A DNA stretch of 64,000 nucleotides, from the NCBI RefSeq assembly GCF_004005495.1, contig NZ_RZYA01000020.1, forward strand, positions 62,001 through 126,000. The letters run 5' to 3'. Positions 42,149 through 53,590 of this stretch are shown in pieces (the stretch's first letter is position 1; each line of letters starts with the position of its first letter). The notes below the pieces were generated by a model. It was given only the letters and a program-made list of their open reading frames with translations. It was not told where the DNA came from and did not search any database. This stretch comes from Streptomyces antnestii. GTDB lineage: Bacteria > Actinomycetota > Actinomycetes > Streptomycetales > Streptomycetaceae. The position numbers and the translations under genes are program-made.

Positions 42149-42181
42149 GTGTCGAACGTAACCCAGGCCGCCCCCCGAGCC

Positions 42182-42871
42182 CTACGTCGTCTGGTGGCCC
42201 TCGGCCCCGGCGGCCGTGACCTCGCGCACCCAGGGGGTCTTCAGGTCGGCGCGGCCGTGGGTCCTGGTGATGTCCCAGGTGCCGTAGCGCGGGTTCAGGT
42301 CGACGTTCAGCTCCTTGGAGGCCTGGTCGAGGGCCTTCCAGAAGGGGGCCTGGTCGGCCGCGGACTGGGACTGCATGTTCGCGCCGACGTGCTGGGCGAG
42401 TGCCATCACCTCGATGTCGGTGCGGGCGAACTCGTCGATGCGCTGGGGGGCGATGTTGTACTGCTCGAGCAGGGCGAGCCGCATCTGCCGGACGCCGCCG
42501 GTCTGCTGTGCCATCCCGGCTTCGTGGGCCTGGATCTGCTTGCGGGTGACGGTGATCCCGGCGTCGGTGGCGGCGCGGTGCAGGACGCGGTCGAAGACCA
42601 TGGAGCTGAGGGTGCTGCGGGTGAGGCCGCCGGACTTGGCGATGGCCTGTCCGTACTGGGCGCTGTCCTTGGTGGCGGCCTGCTGGGCGTCGCGTACCTC
42701 GTTCACCCGGTTCTGGAGCTGGGAGACGGTGATGCGTTCGCTGCCCACGACGGCCGCGGCGCCGGGGTGCGCGTCGCTGCCGCAGGCGGTGAGGAGGGGG
42801 ACCGCTGCTACGGCGGCGGAGGAGAGGACGAGCGCGGCGCGGCGGCTGTTGCGGCTGTGGCGGCGGTGCAA
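42182..42871 (-). CDS. SurA N-terminal-domain lipoprotein
   Basis: 229 residues from a TTG at 42869-42871, chosen because GGGAGG sits six nt upstream; the frame to 42961 would bury the signal peptide. The lipoprotein signal is LVLSSAAVAAVPLLTACGSD (lipobox LTAC). The mature part is the SurA_N-type chaperone fold (VVGSERITVSQLQNRVNEVR and HRAATDAGITVTRKQIQAHE). No peptidyl-prolyl isomerase domain follows, so it is a chaperone-only form. It probably helps fold exported proteins at the outer membrane face. It is likely co-transcribed with mazG. The TTG start is the least certain point. Confidence 0.83.
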   Translation of the reverse strand: MHRRHSRNSRRAALVLSSAAVAAVPLLTACGSDAHPGAAAVVGSERITVSQLQNRVNEVRDAQQAATKDSAQYGQAIAKSGGLTRSTLSSMVFDRVLHRAATDAGITVTRKQIQAHEAGMAQQTGGVRQMRLALLEQYNIAPQRIDEFARTDIEVMALAQHVGANMQSQSAADQAPFWKALDQASKELNVDLNPRYGTWDITRTHGRADLKTPWVREVTAAGAEGHQTT

Positions 42872-43069
42872 GGTGGGCCTCCCAGCGAGGAGTTTGTGGA
42901 CATTCTGCGGCGCGCAGCGCCTCGACCAGGGGTGGTGGTCGGGCGACGGGCGGGCGCACAAAGTCCGGCGGTGATCGATGTTAGGCAGTGGCCGTGCTCT
43001 CGGCCACCTATTCGACCCAACGATTCGCCGGGAGTTGGGGTACTCCCCCCGAGGGTGGCCGGTCGCGGG

Positions 43070-44614
43070 TCAGCCCCTGACCTGTCCCAGCCACTGCAGG
43101 GTGCGGCGGATTTCGGCCGGGAAGGGGTGGCCGGGTCCCTGGAGTCGTTCCGCGTCGTGCAGGAGGCGTACGAGGGTGTCGTGGGCGGCGGCCCGGTCGC
43201 CGAGTGCGAGGAGCAGGTGGCCGATGCGGCGCCGGACTTCGAGGGGCAGGGTGAGGTCCGTGGTCGCGTACTGGTTCTCGTAGTACGGGAGCAGGGCGCG
43301 GTATTCGGCCAGCGCGGCGGCCGGTTCGCCGAGTTGTTCGAGGCATTGTGCGGCCTCGTAGCGGAAGCGGAGGGCCTGGGGGTCGGCCTGGCCGGCTTCG
43401 GCGGCGCGCTCGTCGGCGAGGCGGCGCAGCTCGGGGAGGGCGCGGCGGTACTGGCCGTCGTCCATGAGGGTGGCGGCGTACTGCTTGCGCAGGGTGCGGA
43501 CGACGGGTGAGTGCTCGCCGTGCTGGGCGGCGGCGGTGGGCAGGATCGCGCCGAGGATGTCGACGGCCTGGGTGATGCGGCCTTCGCCGAGGAGCCGTTT
43601 GACCTCGTCGACGGCGCCGGCGACGTCGGTCGTGCCCTGGTCGGTGTGGGGTGTGGGGGCGGCGGCCTGCGGGGCGGGGGTGCGGGCGCGGTCGGGCCAG
43701 GGGGCGTGCGGGCGCAGGAAGGGGCGGGTGGGGTCGAGGGGGCCGCCGGTGGGGATGCCGCGCGCGGGAAGGAGGGGGAGCAGGGCCTCGTACGTCTCCT
43801 GGGCGGAGGCGGGGCGGGCTTGCGGGTCCTTGGCGAGGAGGCGCAGGACGAGCGCTTCGAGGGCTTCGGGGACTTCGGGGCGCAGGCGGCGGACGGGGAG
43901 CGGGGGTTCGTAGAGGTGGCGGTGCAGGACGCCGAGGGCGGTGGAGCCCGCGAAGGGGACGTCTCCGCTGAGGAGTTCGTGGAGCAGGACCCCGAGGGCG
44001 TACAGGTCGGTGTAGGGGCCGACGGCGCCGCCCATGGCCTGTTCGGGGGCCATGTAGGCGGGGCTGCCGATGGGGGATCCGGTGTGGGTGAGGCGGGTGG
44101 TGTCGGTGTCGAGGACGGAGGCGACGCCGAGGTCGAGGACGGTGATGGTGCCGTCCTGTTTGACCATCACGTTCCGCGGCTTGAGGTCGCGGTGCACGAT
44201 CGGCACGGCGTGCACCGCGCACAGGACGGCGCACAGCTGGGCCGCGACGGAGACGGCCCACTGCCACGGGTAGGGGTCGTGTTCGGCGAGGTGGTCGGAG
44301 AGGTCGGCGCCGTCGACGTACTGCATGACGAGGTAGAGGTCCTCGCCCTGGGTGCCGGCGTCGTGGACGGTGACGAGGCCGGGGTGGTCGACCTGGGCGG
44401 TGACGCGGCACTCGCGGACGAAGCGGCGGCGCAGCTCGTCGGCCTCCTGGCCCGCGACGCGGTCGGGGCGCAGCAATTTCACGGCGACGCGGCGGTCGAG
44501 CCGCTGGTCGTACGCGGTCCAGACCTGGCCCATGCCGCCCTGGCCGATGAGGGTGGACAGCTCGTAGCGTCCGGCGACGAGCTGTCCGCCGGACGCGCTC
44601 AGGGGCTTGCTCAC
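43070..44614 (-). CDS. Serine/threonine protein kinase with TPR-like C-terminus, no membrane helix
   Basis: 514 residues from a GTG that overlaps the upstream stop (GTGA at 44611-44614). A Hanks-type kinase domain covers about 17-275: glycine loop LIGQGGMGQVW, Lys46 in RRVAVKLLRP, catalytic loop VHRDLKPRNVMVKQDG, DLG at 161-163 in place of DFG, activation segment ending GSPAYMAPEQ. A Pro-rich linker follows. The last 190 residues are helical repeats resembling TPRs (RTLRKQYAATLMDDGQYRRA, RFRYEAAQCLEQLGEPAAAL). No transmembrane segment is present, unlike PknB types. The co-translated upstream membrane protein is a likely partner or anchor. Substrates are unknown. Confidence 0.9.
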   Translation of the reverse strand: MSKPLSASGGQLVAGRYELSTLIGQGGMGQVWTAYDQRLDRRVAVKLLRPDRVAGQEADELRRRFVRECRVTAQVDHPGLVTVHDAGTQGEDLYLVMQYVDGADLSDHLAEHDPYPWQWAVSVAAQLCAVLCAVHAVPIVHRDLKPRNVMVKQDGTITVLDLGVASVLDTDTTRLTHTGSPIGSPAYMAPEQAMGGAVGPYTDLYALGVLLHELLSGDVPFAGSTALGVLHRHLYEPPLPVRRLRPEVPEALEALVLRLLAKDPQARPASAQETYEALLPLLPARGIPTGGPLDPTRPFLRPHAPWPDRARTPAPQAAAPTPHTDQGTTDVAGAVDEVKRLLGEGRITQAVDILGAILPTAAAQHGEHSPVVRTLRKQYAATLMDDGQYRRALPELRRLADERAAEAGQADPQALRFRYEAAQCLEQLGEPAAALAEYRALLPYYENQYATTDLTLPLEVRRRIGHLLLALGDRAAAHDTLVRLLHDAERLQGPGHPFPAEIRRTLQWLGQVRG

Positions 44615-45237
44615 CGGTCGCCTTCCTGCTTTCGCAGGTAGTCGCTGAGTTCGTCGAGCTCGGCGCGGACCTGGTCGATGCGGTGGGCCTGGGGCGCGTA
44701 GGGGGCGGGCGCGGGTACGGGTGTGGGGGCGGGGCCCGCAGTCTGGGTGGGCTGCGCGTGGACGGGGGTGGTCACAGGCGGCGGGGTGGGTGCGGATGCG
44801 TAGTGCGGCGCCTGCGGGTATCCGTACGCGGGCCGGTCGACCGGGGGCTGCTGCGGCTGGTAGCCGATCGCGTAGCCGCCGTAGAACGCGGGGCGTCTCG
44901 TGCGGCTGTGGCGGATGTCGGCGATGAGGTAGTACGTGACGACGCCGAGGAGCGTGAGCATCATGATCGTCATGCCGACGTCGCCCCGCCAGGTGGTGAA
45001 CTCGTCGACCCCGGGGTCGGTGGTGAGCAGGGCGAGCGTGCCGGCCTGGAGCGCGGTGACGGACCCGAAGACGATCCAGTCCGTCCTGCTGCGGGTCGTC
45101 AGGGCGAGACGCAGGAGCACCGTCCACGCGAGGAAGCCGACGCTCAGCACGGCCAGGGCCACGAACAGCACACGCAACGCGATCTGCCCGCCCTCCGACG
45201 GGCGTTGTGGCGGTGGCATATAGCCGTTGCCGTGCAT
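44611..45237 (-). CDS. Membrane protein coupled to the Ser/Thr kinase
   Basis: 208 residues from the ATG at 45235-45237 with AGGAG six nt upstream. Three to four membrane segments are visible (IALRVLFVALAVLSVGFLAW, WIVFGSVTALQAGTLALLT, MTIMMLTLLGVVTYYLIADI). A Pro/Tyr/Gln-rich cytoplasmic stretch follows and ends in a charged helix (IDQVRAELDELSDYLRKQEG) that looks like coiled coil. Its stop overlaps the kinase start, so the two are translationally coupled. It may anchor or sense for the soluble kinase. No recognised domain family. Confidence 0.75.
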   Translation of the reverse strand: MHGNGYMPPPQRPSEGGQIALRVLFVALAVLSVGFLAWTVLLRLALTTRSRTDWIVFGSVTALQAGTLALLTTDPGVDEFTTWRGDVGMTIMMLTLLGVVTYYLIADIRHSRTRRPAFYGGYAIGYQPQQPPVDRPAYGYPQAPHYASAPTPPPVTTPVHAQPTQTAGPAPTPVPAPAPYAPQAHRIDQVRAELDELSDYLRKQEGDR

Positions 45238-45407
45238 GGCCGCTCCTGCTTGATCCTGCTGACGGGTCCGTTGTGTGTCGAGCGTATAGGCCGACTCCGA
45301 CAACCGGCCCCGGGTTGTACGGAACCGTTGTCGGAGCGATGTCGACTGCGTCACTCGGGAACCACACGGGGTTCACTCGGGGCGTCGCCGGGACGTCACT
45401 CGGGGGT

Positions 45408-47492
45408 TCACTCGGGGCCGAGTGTGCCGTCCGTGAGTCCGTCGTGCAGGCCCCGTACGAGCTGTTCGCCGAGGCGGGCGGCCTGGCGCAGGGCGTCCTC
45501 GAACTCGGCGAGGGCGCGGAAGCGTTCGCCGTAGCGGTGCTGGTCGGCGAGCGGCAGGCGGGGCAGTTGGAGGCGGCGGACGTCGAGGCGGGTGGCGGTG
45601 GACGCGTAGCTGCTGGCCTGCCGGTTGTTGGCGGTGCCGCGCAGGAAGCCGGCGAGGAACCAGGGGTCGAGGGCGGCCCGGTCGGGGCGCAGCAGGGTCA
45701 GGCCGCGGCCGAGTGCGGCGCCCGCGGTGGCCTCGTCGACGACGCGGACGACGGCGCCGCCGCCGGCGAGGGGGACGACGACGTCGCCGGTCTCGACGAG
45801 TACGGGTTCCTCGTCGCCGCCCAGGGGTGAGCCGGAGGGCGCGGTCCCGGCGAGGACGTCGTGGTCGGTGAGGACGGGGACGCGCGAGGTGGCGCCGCCG
45901 GTGGTCCCTGAGGCCGCCGTGGTGGTCCGGAGCAACAGGGCGCCCGCGCGGGCGAGTTCACCGACCGTCGTCTGGGGCCAGCGGGCCGGGACGGGGGCGG
46001 GTGGCGGGGTGTCGGGGGCGCGGTCGGCGGTGAGCCGCAGGGTGTCGCCGAGGCGGGCGCGGACCTCGGCGAGTTCCTCGGCGCCGCCGCCCGCTGCCGG
46101 GGGCGGGAGGCGGCGTGCGGGCGCGAGGTCGACCTCGTCGTCGAGGAGTTCGATGACGGGCACCGAGCGGGCGATGCCGGGGCGCTCGTCGAGGGTGCCG
46201 TCGCGGTCGAAGGTCCGCCAGGCGTCGAGCACGGCCTCCTGTACCTGCTCCCACGGCAGTCTGTCGCGCCCGTCGCCGGGGCCTGCGGGCGTGCCGCCGG
46301 TCGTCTCGACGAGGAGGAGTTCGGGCGCGGGCGGGGTGCCGGCGCCGGGCCTGCGCAGGACCCACAGGTGCAGCGGGATGTTGTTGGGCGGGACCGATCC
46401 GGCGGGCAGGGCGATCACGGCGCGCAGGGCGCCGCGGCGCAGGAGGTCGGCGCGGATACGGCGGCCGGAGCGGCGCGACGCGGCGGCGGGCGGCATCAGC
46501 AGGACGGCGGTGCCGCCGTCGCGCAGGCGGGCGAGCGCGTGCTGGATCCAGGCGAGTTCGGACTCGGTGCGGGCCGGGAAGCCGTACTCCCAGCGGGCGT
46601 CGTAGGCGAGTTCGTCGTGGCCCCAGTTGCGTTCGTTGAACGGGGGGTGGGCGAGGACGGCGTCGGCGCGGACGTCGGGGAACGCGTCGGCGCGCAGGGT
46701 GTCGCCGGCCGCGGTGCGCACGGTGGCGCCGTCGGCGGCCGGGGTGCCGAGGGCGAGGCGCAGCGCGGTGAGGGCGGCGAGGTCGGGGGCGCTGTCCTGG
46801 CCGTAGAGGTGCCGGCCGGGTCCCGGGGTGAGGTCACGGACGGCGCGCAGGAGGGCGCCGGTGCCGCAGGCGGGGTCGAGGACGGTGCGGGCGGGTCCGG
46901 CGAGGGCGGCCATGAGGGCGGCGGGGCCGGCGGGGGTGAGCGTGTACTGGCGCGGGTTGGCGTCGAGATGGCGGCCGAGGAGGAACTCGTAGGTCTGGCG
47001 GGCGCCGAGTTCGGCGGCGAGTTCGGCGGCGCCGCGCAGCAGGGGGACGGAGGGCGCGAGTCCGGTGCCGGTGAGGCTCACCGCGCGGTCGCCCTCGGGG
47101 CCGAAGCGGCGGGTGAGGACGTCGTCGAGTGCGGCGGGGAGGCGCTCGGCGAGGTGGGTGTCGGAGGCGGCGGCGAGGTCGAGCCAGTCGGTGGGGCGGT
47201 CGTGGACGAGGAGCAGGGCGCAGCCGGTGTGCAGGAGGGCGACGCCGGGTCCTGCGGGGTGTCCTGCGAGCTGCTGCCAGACGCGTTCGCGCAGCGGGAC
47301 CTCGGCGAGCTTGCCCTGCTCGCGCAGCCAGTTCTCGACGTCGGTGAGGGCGAAGGAGGGGCTGGTCTCGGTGCCGCCGACGGGTTTGGGGAAGTCGGGG
47401 TGGCGGCGGCGCCAGTTGCTGACGGCGGCGCGGCCGACCCCGGCGAGCCGGGCGATCCCGGCCGCGGTGACTTCTGTGGCGTTGTCCTGCAC
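45408..47492 (-). CDS. N6-adenine DNA methylase-like protein (HTH + M + S-type TRD), catalytic Asn replaced
   Basis: 694 residues from the GTG at 47490-47492. Residues 1-60 are an HTH-like domain (TAAGIARLAGVGRAAVSNWR). The SAM-binding motif VLDPACGTGALLRAV is at 206-212. Motif IV, normally NPPF/Y, reads AHPPFNERNWG: the Asn is His282 (CAC, codon 46647-46649). LMPPAAASRRSGRRIRADLL is a normal HsdM block. The C-terminal 180 residues resemble a type I specificity TRD (WPQTTVGELARAGALLLRTT; LDVRRLQLPRLPLADQHRYG). There is no restriction subunit nearby. It may be a regulatory or inactivated relic rather than an active methylase. Confidence 0.85.
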   Translation of the reverse strand: MQDNATEVTAAGIARLAGVGRAAVSNWRRRHPDFPKPVGGTETSPSFALTDVENWLREQGKLAEVPLRERVWQQLAGHPAGPGVALLHTGCALLLVHDRPTDWLDLAAASDTHLAERLPAALDDVLTRRFGPEGDRAVSLTGTGLAPSVPLLRGAAELAAELGARQTYEFLLGRHLDANPRQYTLTPAGPAALMAALAGPARTVLDPACGTGALLRAVRDLTPGPGRHLYGQDSAPDLAALTALRLALGTPAADGATVRTAAGDTLRADAFPDVRADAVLAHPPFNERNWGHDELAYDARWEYGFPARTESELAWIQHALARLRDGGTAVLLMPPAAASRRSGRRIRADLLRRGALRAVIALPAGSVPPNNIPLHLWVLRRPGAGTPPAPELLLVETTGGTPAGPGDGRDRLPWEQVQEAVLDAWRTFDRDGTLDERPGIARSVPVIELLDDEVDLAPARRLPPPAAGGGAEELAEVRARLGDTLRLTADRAPDTPPPAPVPARWPQTTVGELARAGALLLRTTTAASGTTGGATSRVPVLTDHDVLAGTAPSGSPLGGDEEPVLVETGDVVVPLAGGGAVVRVVDEATAGAALGRGLTLLRPDRAALDPWFLAGFLRGTANNRQASSYASTATRLDVRRLQLPRLPLADQHRYGERFRALAEFEDALRQAARLGEQLVRGLHDGLTDGTLGPE

Positions 47493-47526
47493 CCGGCGTG
47501 CTCCCCTCGTCCCTCGGCTTCCCCAC

Positions 47527-47599
47527 TGACTGTGGCGCCCGTGACTGTGGCGCCGAGCATACCCGCGTACACGTAAGCGACCCATTCACGCACGTGTAC
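47527..47599. promoter_or_regulatory. Repeats in the methylase promoter region
   Basis: TGACTGTGGCGCC is directly repeated (47527-47539, 47542-47554). GTACACGT (47567-47574) and ACGTGTAC (47592-47599) form an inverted repeat with a 17-nt spacer. They lie upstream of the leftward methylase gene and could be control sites. Confidence 0.4.
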
Positions 47600-47608
47600 A
47601 CACTCGAT

Positions 47609-47638
47609 CCTGTGAACCGTGTTGACTCGGTTCACAGG
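47609..47638. promoter_or_regulatory. Palindromic operator covering a -35 box
   Basis: CCTGTGAACCG (47609-47619), spacer TGTTGACT, CGGTTCACAGG (47628-47638): a perfect 11-bp inverted repeat. The spacer holds TTGACT, a good -35 hexamer, with TCTTAT 17 nt later as a possible -10. A repressor bound here would block the rightward promoter of the gene at 47714. Confidence 0.6.
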
Positions 47639-47713
47639 CTCTGCTCTTATTGACCCATCGAAACGAGCGGTCGCCGGAATCGGGAGGCCGCCTTCTTTGG
47701 GGGGGGATCTGCC

Positions 47714-48211
47714 ATGGGCATGAAGACCAAGGTCGCGCTGGGTGCCGTCGTCGGGATCGTCGTCATCGGTGTCGTGTCCGCGAACTCGGGAGACAACGGG
47801 GACGGCGGCAACGACCGCAAGCCCTCCGCCACCGCGGACAAGAACGCGGGCGGGTCCGGGGACGCGGCCGGATCCGGAGGCGCGGTCGGGAAGGCGGACT
47901 CCGCGAAGAAGGCCGACTCGGCGAACAAGGGCACCCAGGCCCAGCAGTTCAAGGCCTTCGTCGCCAAGAACGGCACGCCCAAGGAGAAGGACGCCGTCTC
48001 CCACATCACCAAGATCCAGGGCGCCGACGAGCAGAACGACATCCTCGACAGCGCCGACGTCTACACCGACTTCACCGGCGGCCTGATGGGCAAGGGCGCC
48101 GGCCCCGCCAAGCTGATCGCCTCCGCGTTCGCGGACTGGAAGGACAGCAAGAACGGCCTCGTCTCGGTCTACGACGCCGACGGCGAAATCATCACCAACG
48201 GCAACTTCTGA
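47714..48211 (+). CDS. Small exported/membrane-anchored hypothetical protein
   Basis: 165 residues. The N-terminus has one hydrophobic helix (VALGAVVGIVVIGVVSA), acting as anchor or signal. A 45-residue low-complexity Gly/Ala/Asp/Lys linker follows. The C-terminal 90 residues form a compact domain (AQQFKAFVAKNGTPKEKDAV, ILDSADVYTDFTGGLMGKG, NGLVSVYDADGEIITNGNF) that I do not recognise. The ATG at 47714 is preceded by a GGGGGGGGA run that can serve as ribosome site. The promoter carries a perfect palindrome over its -35 box. The lipoprotein gene 59 bp downstream is probably in the same operon. Confidence 0.75.
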   Translation: MGMKTKVALGAVVGIVVIGVVSANSGDNGDGGNDRKPSATADKNAGGSGDAAGSGGAVGKADSAKKADSANKGTQAQQFKAFVAKNGTPKEKDAVSHITKIQGADEQNDILDSADVYTDFTGGLMGKGAGPAKLIASAFADWKDSKNGLVSVYDADGEIITNGNF

Positions 48212-48270
48212 CGGCCGCCCACCGCCGCACCACCCACACCACGATCGATTACTTCCGGGGGAGAACTCCC

Positions 48271-49029
48271 ATGCGCCGCAGCACACTTGCCGCCCTCTGC
48301 CTGACCGCCACCGCCGCCCTCTCGCTCACCGCCTGCGGACCCGGCGGGCCCGGCGAAGGCGCCGGGAACGACAAGCCGAAGGCTCCCTTCGCCGACCTGT
48401 CCGGCCCCCAGATCGTCAACAAGGCCATGAAGGCCACCCGCGCCGCCTCGTCGCTCACCGTCAAGGGCCACGCCCCCGACGGCGAGGGCGGGCAGATCGC
48501 GCTCGACGTCGCCCTCGACCGGAAGGGCGAGTGCACCGGCTCGATGGGCATGTCCGGGCAGGGCAGGGTCGACCTGGTCAGGACGGGCCCCACCCTCTAC
48601 CTCAAGTCCGACGAGGCGTTCCTGCGCGCCCAGTCCAAGGGCGAGTCCAAGGCAGACACCGACGCCGTCGTGAAGATGCTCGCCGGGCGCTGGATGAAGT
48701 CGAAGGCGGACAGCCCCGACAGCAAGGAGATGACCGACTTCTGCGACCTCGACACGATGCTCGCGGACTTCAAGAGCAACGACACGGTCGCCCGCAAGGG
48801 CAAGGAGACGACGGTCGACGGCACTCCCGCGTTCACGCTCACCGAGTCCGACGGCAAGGACGACTACACGATCTACGTGGCGGCCGAGGGCAAGCCGTAC
48901 GTGCTCAAGCTCGTCACCAAGTCGGCCAAGAACCCGAGCTCGCTCACCTTCAGCGGCTACGACCAGCCGGTCCACGCCACCGCACCGGCCGACAAGGACG
49001 TCGTCGACCTGGACAAGATGGGCGGCTGA
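48271..49029 (+). CDS. LppX/LprG-like lipoprotein
   Basis: 252 residues from the ATG at 48271 with GGGGGAG upstream. A lipoprotein signal (LAALCLTATAALSLTACGPG, lipobox LTAC) is followed by a region resembling the LppX/LprAFG fold: IVNKAMKATRAASSLTVKGH, VDLVRTGPTLYLKSDEAFL, and DGTPAFTLTESDGKDDYTIY. The fold carries a lipid-binding pocket in mycobacteria; for Streptomyces homologues the ligand is unknown. It is anchored to the outer membrane face. It follows the small exported protein gene and is convergent with the HNH-type gene. Confidence 0.8.
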   Translation: MRRSTLAALCLTATAALSLTACGPGGPGEGAGNDKPKAPFADLSGPQIVNKAMKATRAASSLTVKGHAPDGEGGQIALDVALDRKGECTGSMGMSGQGRVDLVRTGPTLYLKSDEAFLRAQSKGESKADTDAVVKMLAGRWMKSKADSPDSKEMTDFCDLDTMLADFKSNDTVARKGKETTVDGTPAFTLTESDGKDDYTIYVAAEGKPYVLKLVTKSAKNPSSLTFSGYDQPVHATAPADKDVVDLDKMGG

Positions 49030-49047
49030 GCCGCTGCGGCTGCCGGG

Positions 49048-49761
49048 TCAGCGCGCGTGGAAGCGGGCCGGCGCCGACGTCGGGTTGCCGCCCTCGGGCA
49101 GCGCCTGGCCGGGGCAGCCGGACAGCACCCGCTTCATGGCGTCCCGCTCACCCGCGGTCACCCAAAGGCCGTACTTCTTCTTCACGGCGACCTGCCCGGC
49201 GACATACGTGCAGCGGTACGCCTTGCGGGGCGGCAGCCACGTCGCCGTGTCGCCCTCGCCCTTGCTGCGGTTGGGGCCCGCGTCGACCGCGAGGAGGTTG
49301 AGCGGGTCGTTGGCCAGGGCGATGCGCTTGCTCGCGTCCCACCGCTGCGCGCCCTTCTGCCAGGCGTCGGAGAGTGCCACCAGATGGTCGATGTCGACCT
49401 GGCTGCGGCCGCGCACGAAGGCGATCTCGCTGCCGGTGTAGGGGTCGGAGGCGAGCGTCCCGGACACCACCGTGCAGTTCCCGCCCCGGAACCTCACGTC
49501 CTTCAGGTCCCGCTTGAGGATGTCGTCCCGGGTGTCGCAGCCGTTCGAGTCGGTGTCGGCCCAGGCGCTGCCGAATCGTTCCCTCGCATAACCGGTCTTG
49601 GGCGCGCGGCCCTTGACGGTCAGCGAGTTCACGGCGTCCAGCGCGCCGCCCGCCTTGTACTCGGGCCCGGACCCGGACCCGCCGTGCTGGTCCACACCGC
49701 ATCCGGTGGCGGCAACGGCCACCAGGACGACGGTGACGGCGGCCCGCGCTGCGCCTCGCAT
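49048..49761 (-). CDS. Secreted HNH-type nuclease, DUF1524/GmrSD-like domain
   Basis: 237 residues from the ATG at 49761 (a GTG one codon earlier is possible). The signal peptide VTVVLVAVAATGCGVDQ may end in a lipobox (ATGC). The DUF1524 domain shows RFGSAWADTDSNGCDTRDDI, the catalytic block VDIDHLVALSDAWQKGA (His of the HNH-like site), and ANDPLNLLAVDAGPNRSKGE, then WLPPRKAYRCTYVAGQ. The pattern predicts a metal-dependent extracellular endonuclease. Four Cys may form disulfides. It converges on the lipoprotein gene (18 bp apart). This gene is common in actinobacteria, and its biological role is not settled. Confidence 0.9.
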   Translation of the reverse strand: MRGAARAAVTVVLVAVAATGCGVDQHGGSGSGPEYKAGGALDAVNSLTVKGRAPKTGYARERFGSAWADTDSNGCDTRDDILKRDLKDVRFRGGNCTVVSGTLASDPYTGSEIAFVRGRSQVDIDHLVALSDAWQKGAQRWDASKRIALANDPLNLLAVDAGPNRSKGEGDTATWLPPRKAYRCTYVAGQVAVKKKYGLWVTAGERDAMKRVLSGCPGQALPEGGNPTSAPARFHAR

Positions 49762-49808
49762 CACGACACTCCCCCTGCTCTTCCGGTTCCGGTGTCACCG
49801 TACCGGGT

Positions 49809-49833
49809 GTGCGCCCCGGCGACCGGGGCGCAC
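49809..49833 (-). terminator. Hairpin terminator after mfd
   Basis: Perfect 11-bp stem GTGCGCCCCGG/CCGGGGCGCAC with loop CGA, 24 nt beyond the mfd stop. Confidence 0.75.
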
Positions 49834-49856
49834 GGGGGCGCCCGTGGAAGCAGTCG

Positions 49857-53387
<3,531 letters not shown>

Positions 53388-53528
53388 GAAGGTCTTCCAT
53401 CCCGGAGAGTGGGCAACGCGAACCGCCCGACACGTCGAACGGGCCGGGGGTCTCCAGACTACGACGCGCCGCCGACACCCGCGTGCGGATCATTCGCGGA
53501 TCCCATCGGCACGCCCCGGAACGCACGG

Positions 53529-53565
53529 CGGCCCCGGAGCGTCCGGGAAGGACACTCCGGGGCCG
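53529..53565 (-). terminator. Hairpin terminator after second ABC permease
   Basis: CGGCCCCGGAG (53529-53539) pairs with CTCCGGGGCCG (53555-53565), and the inner GTCC/GGAC extends the stem. It lies 26 nt after the permease stop. Confidence 0.75.
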
Positions 53566-53590
53566 CGGGCCTCGGTCCCGGCCCCGCCGC

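Noticed and set aside
41066..43510. 814-residue plus-strand open frame
   Set aside because: Antisense to mazG, the SurA-like gene and part of the kinase gene, all of which have clear motifs.
45408..47492. Complete type I restriction-modification system
   Set aside because: No HsdR-like helicase/nuclease gene on either side, and the methylase motif IV is altered.
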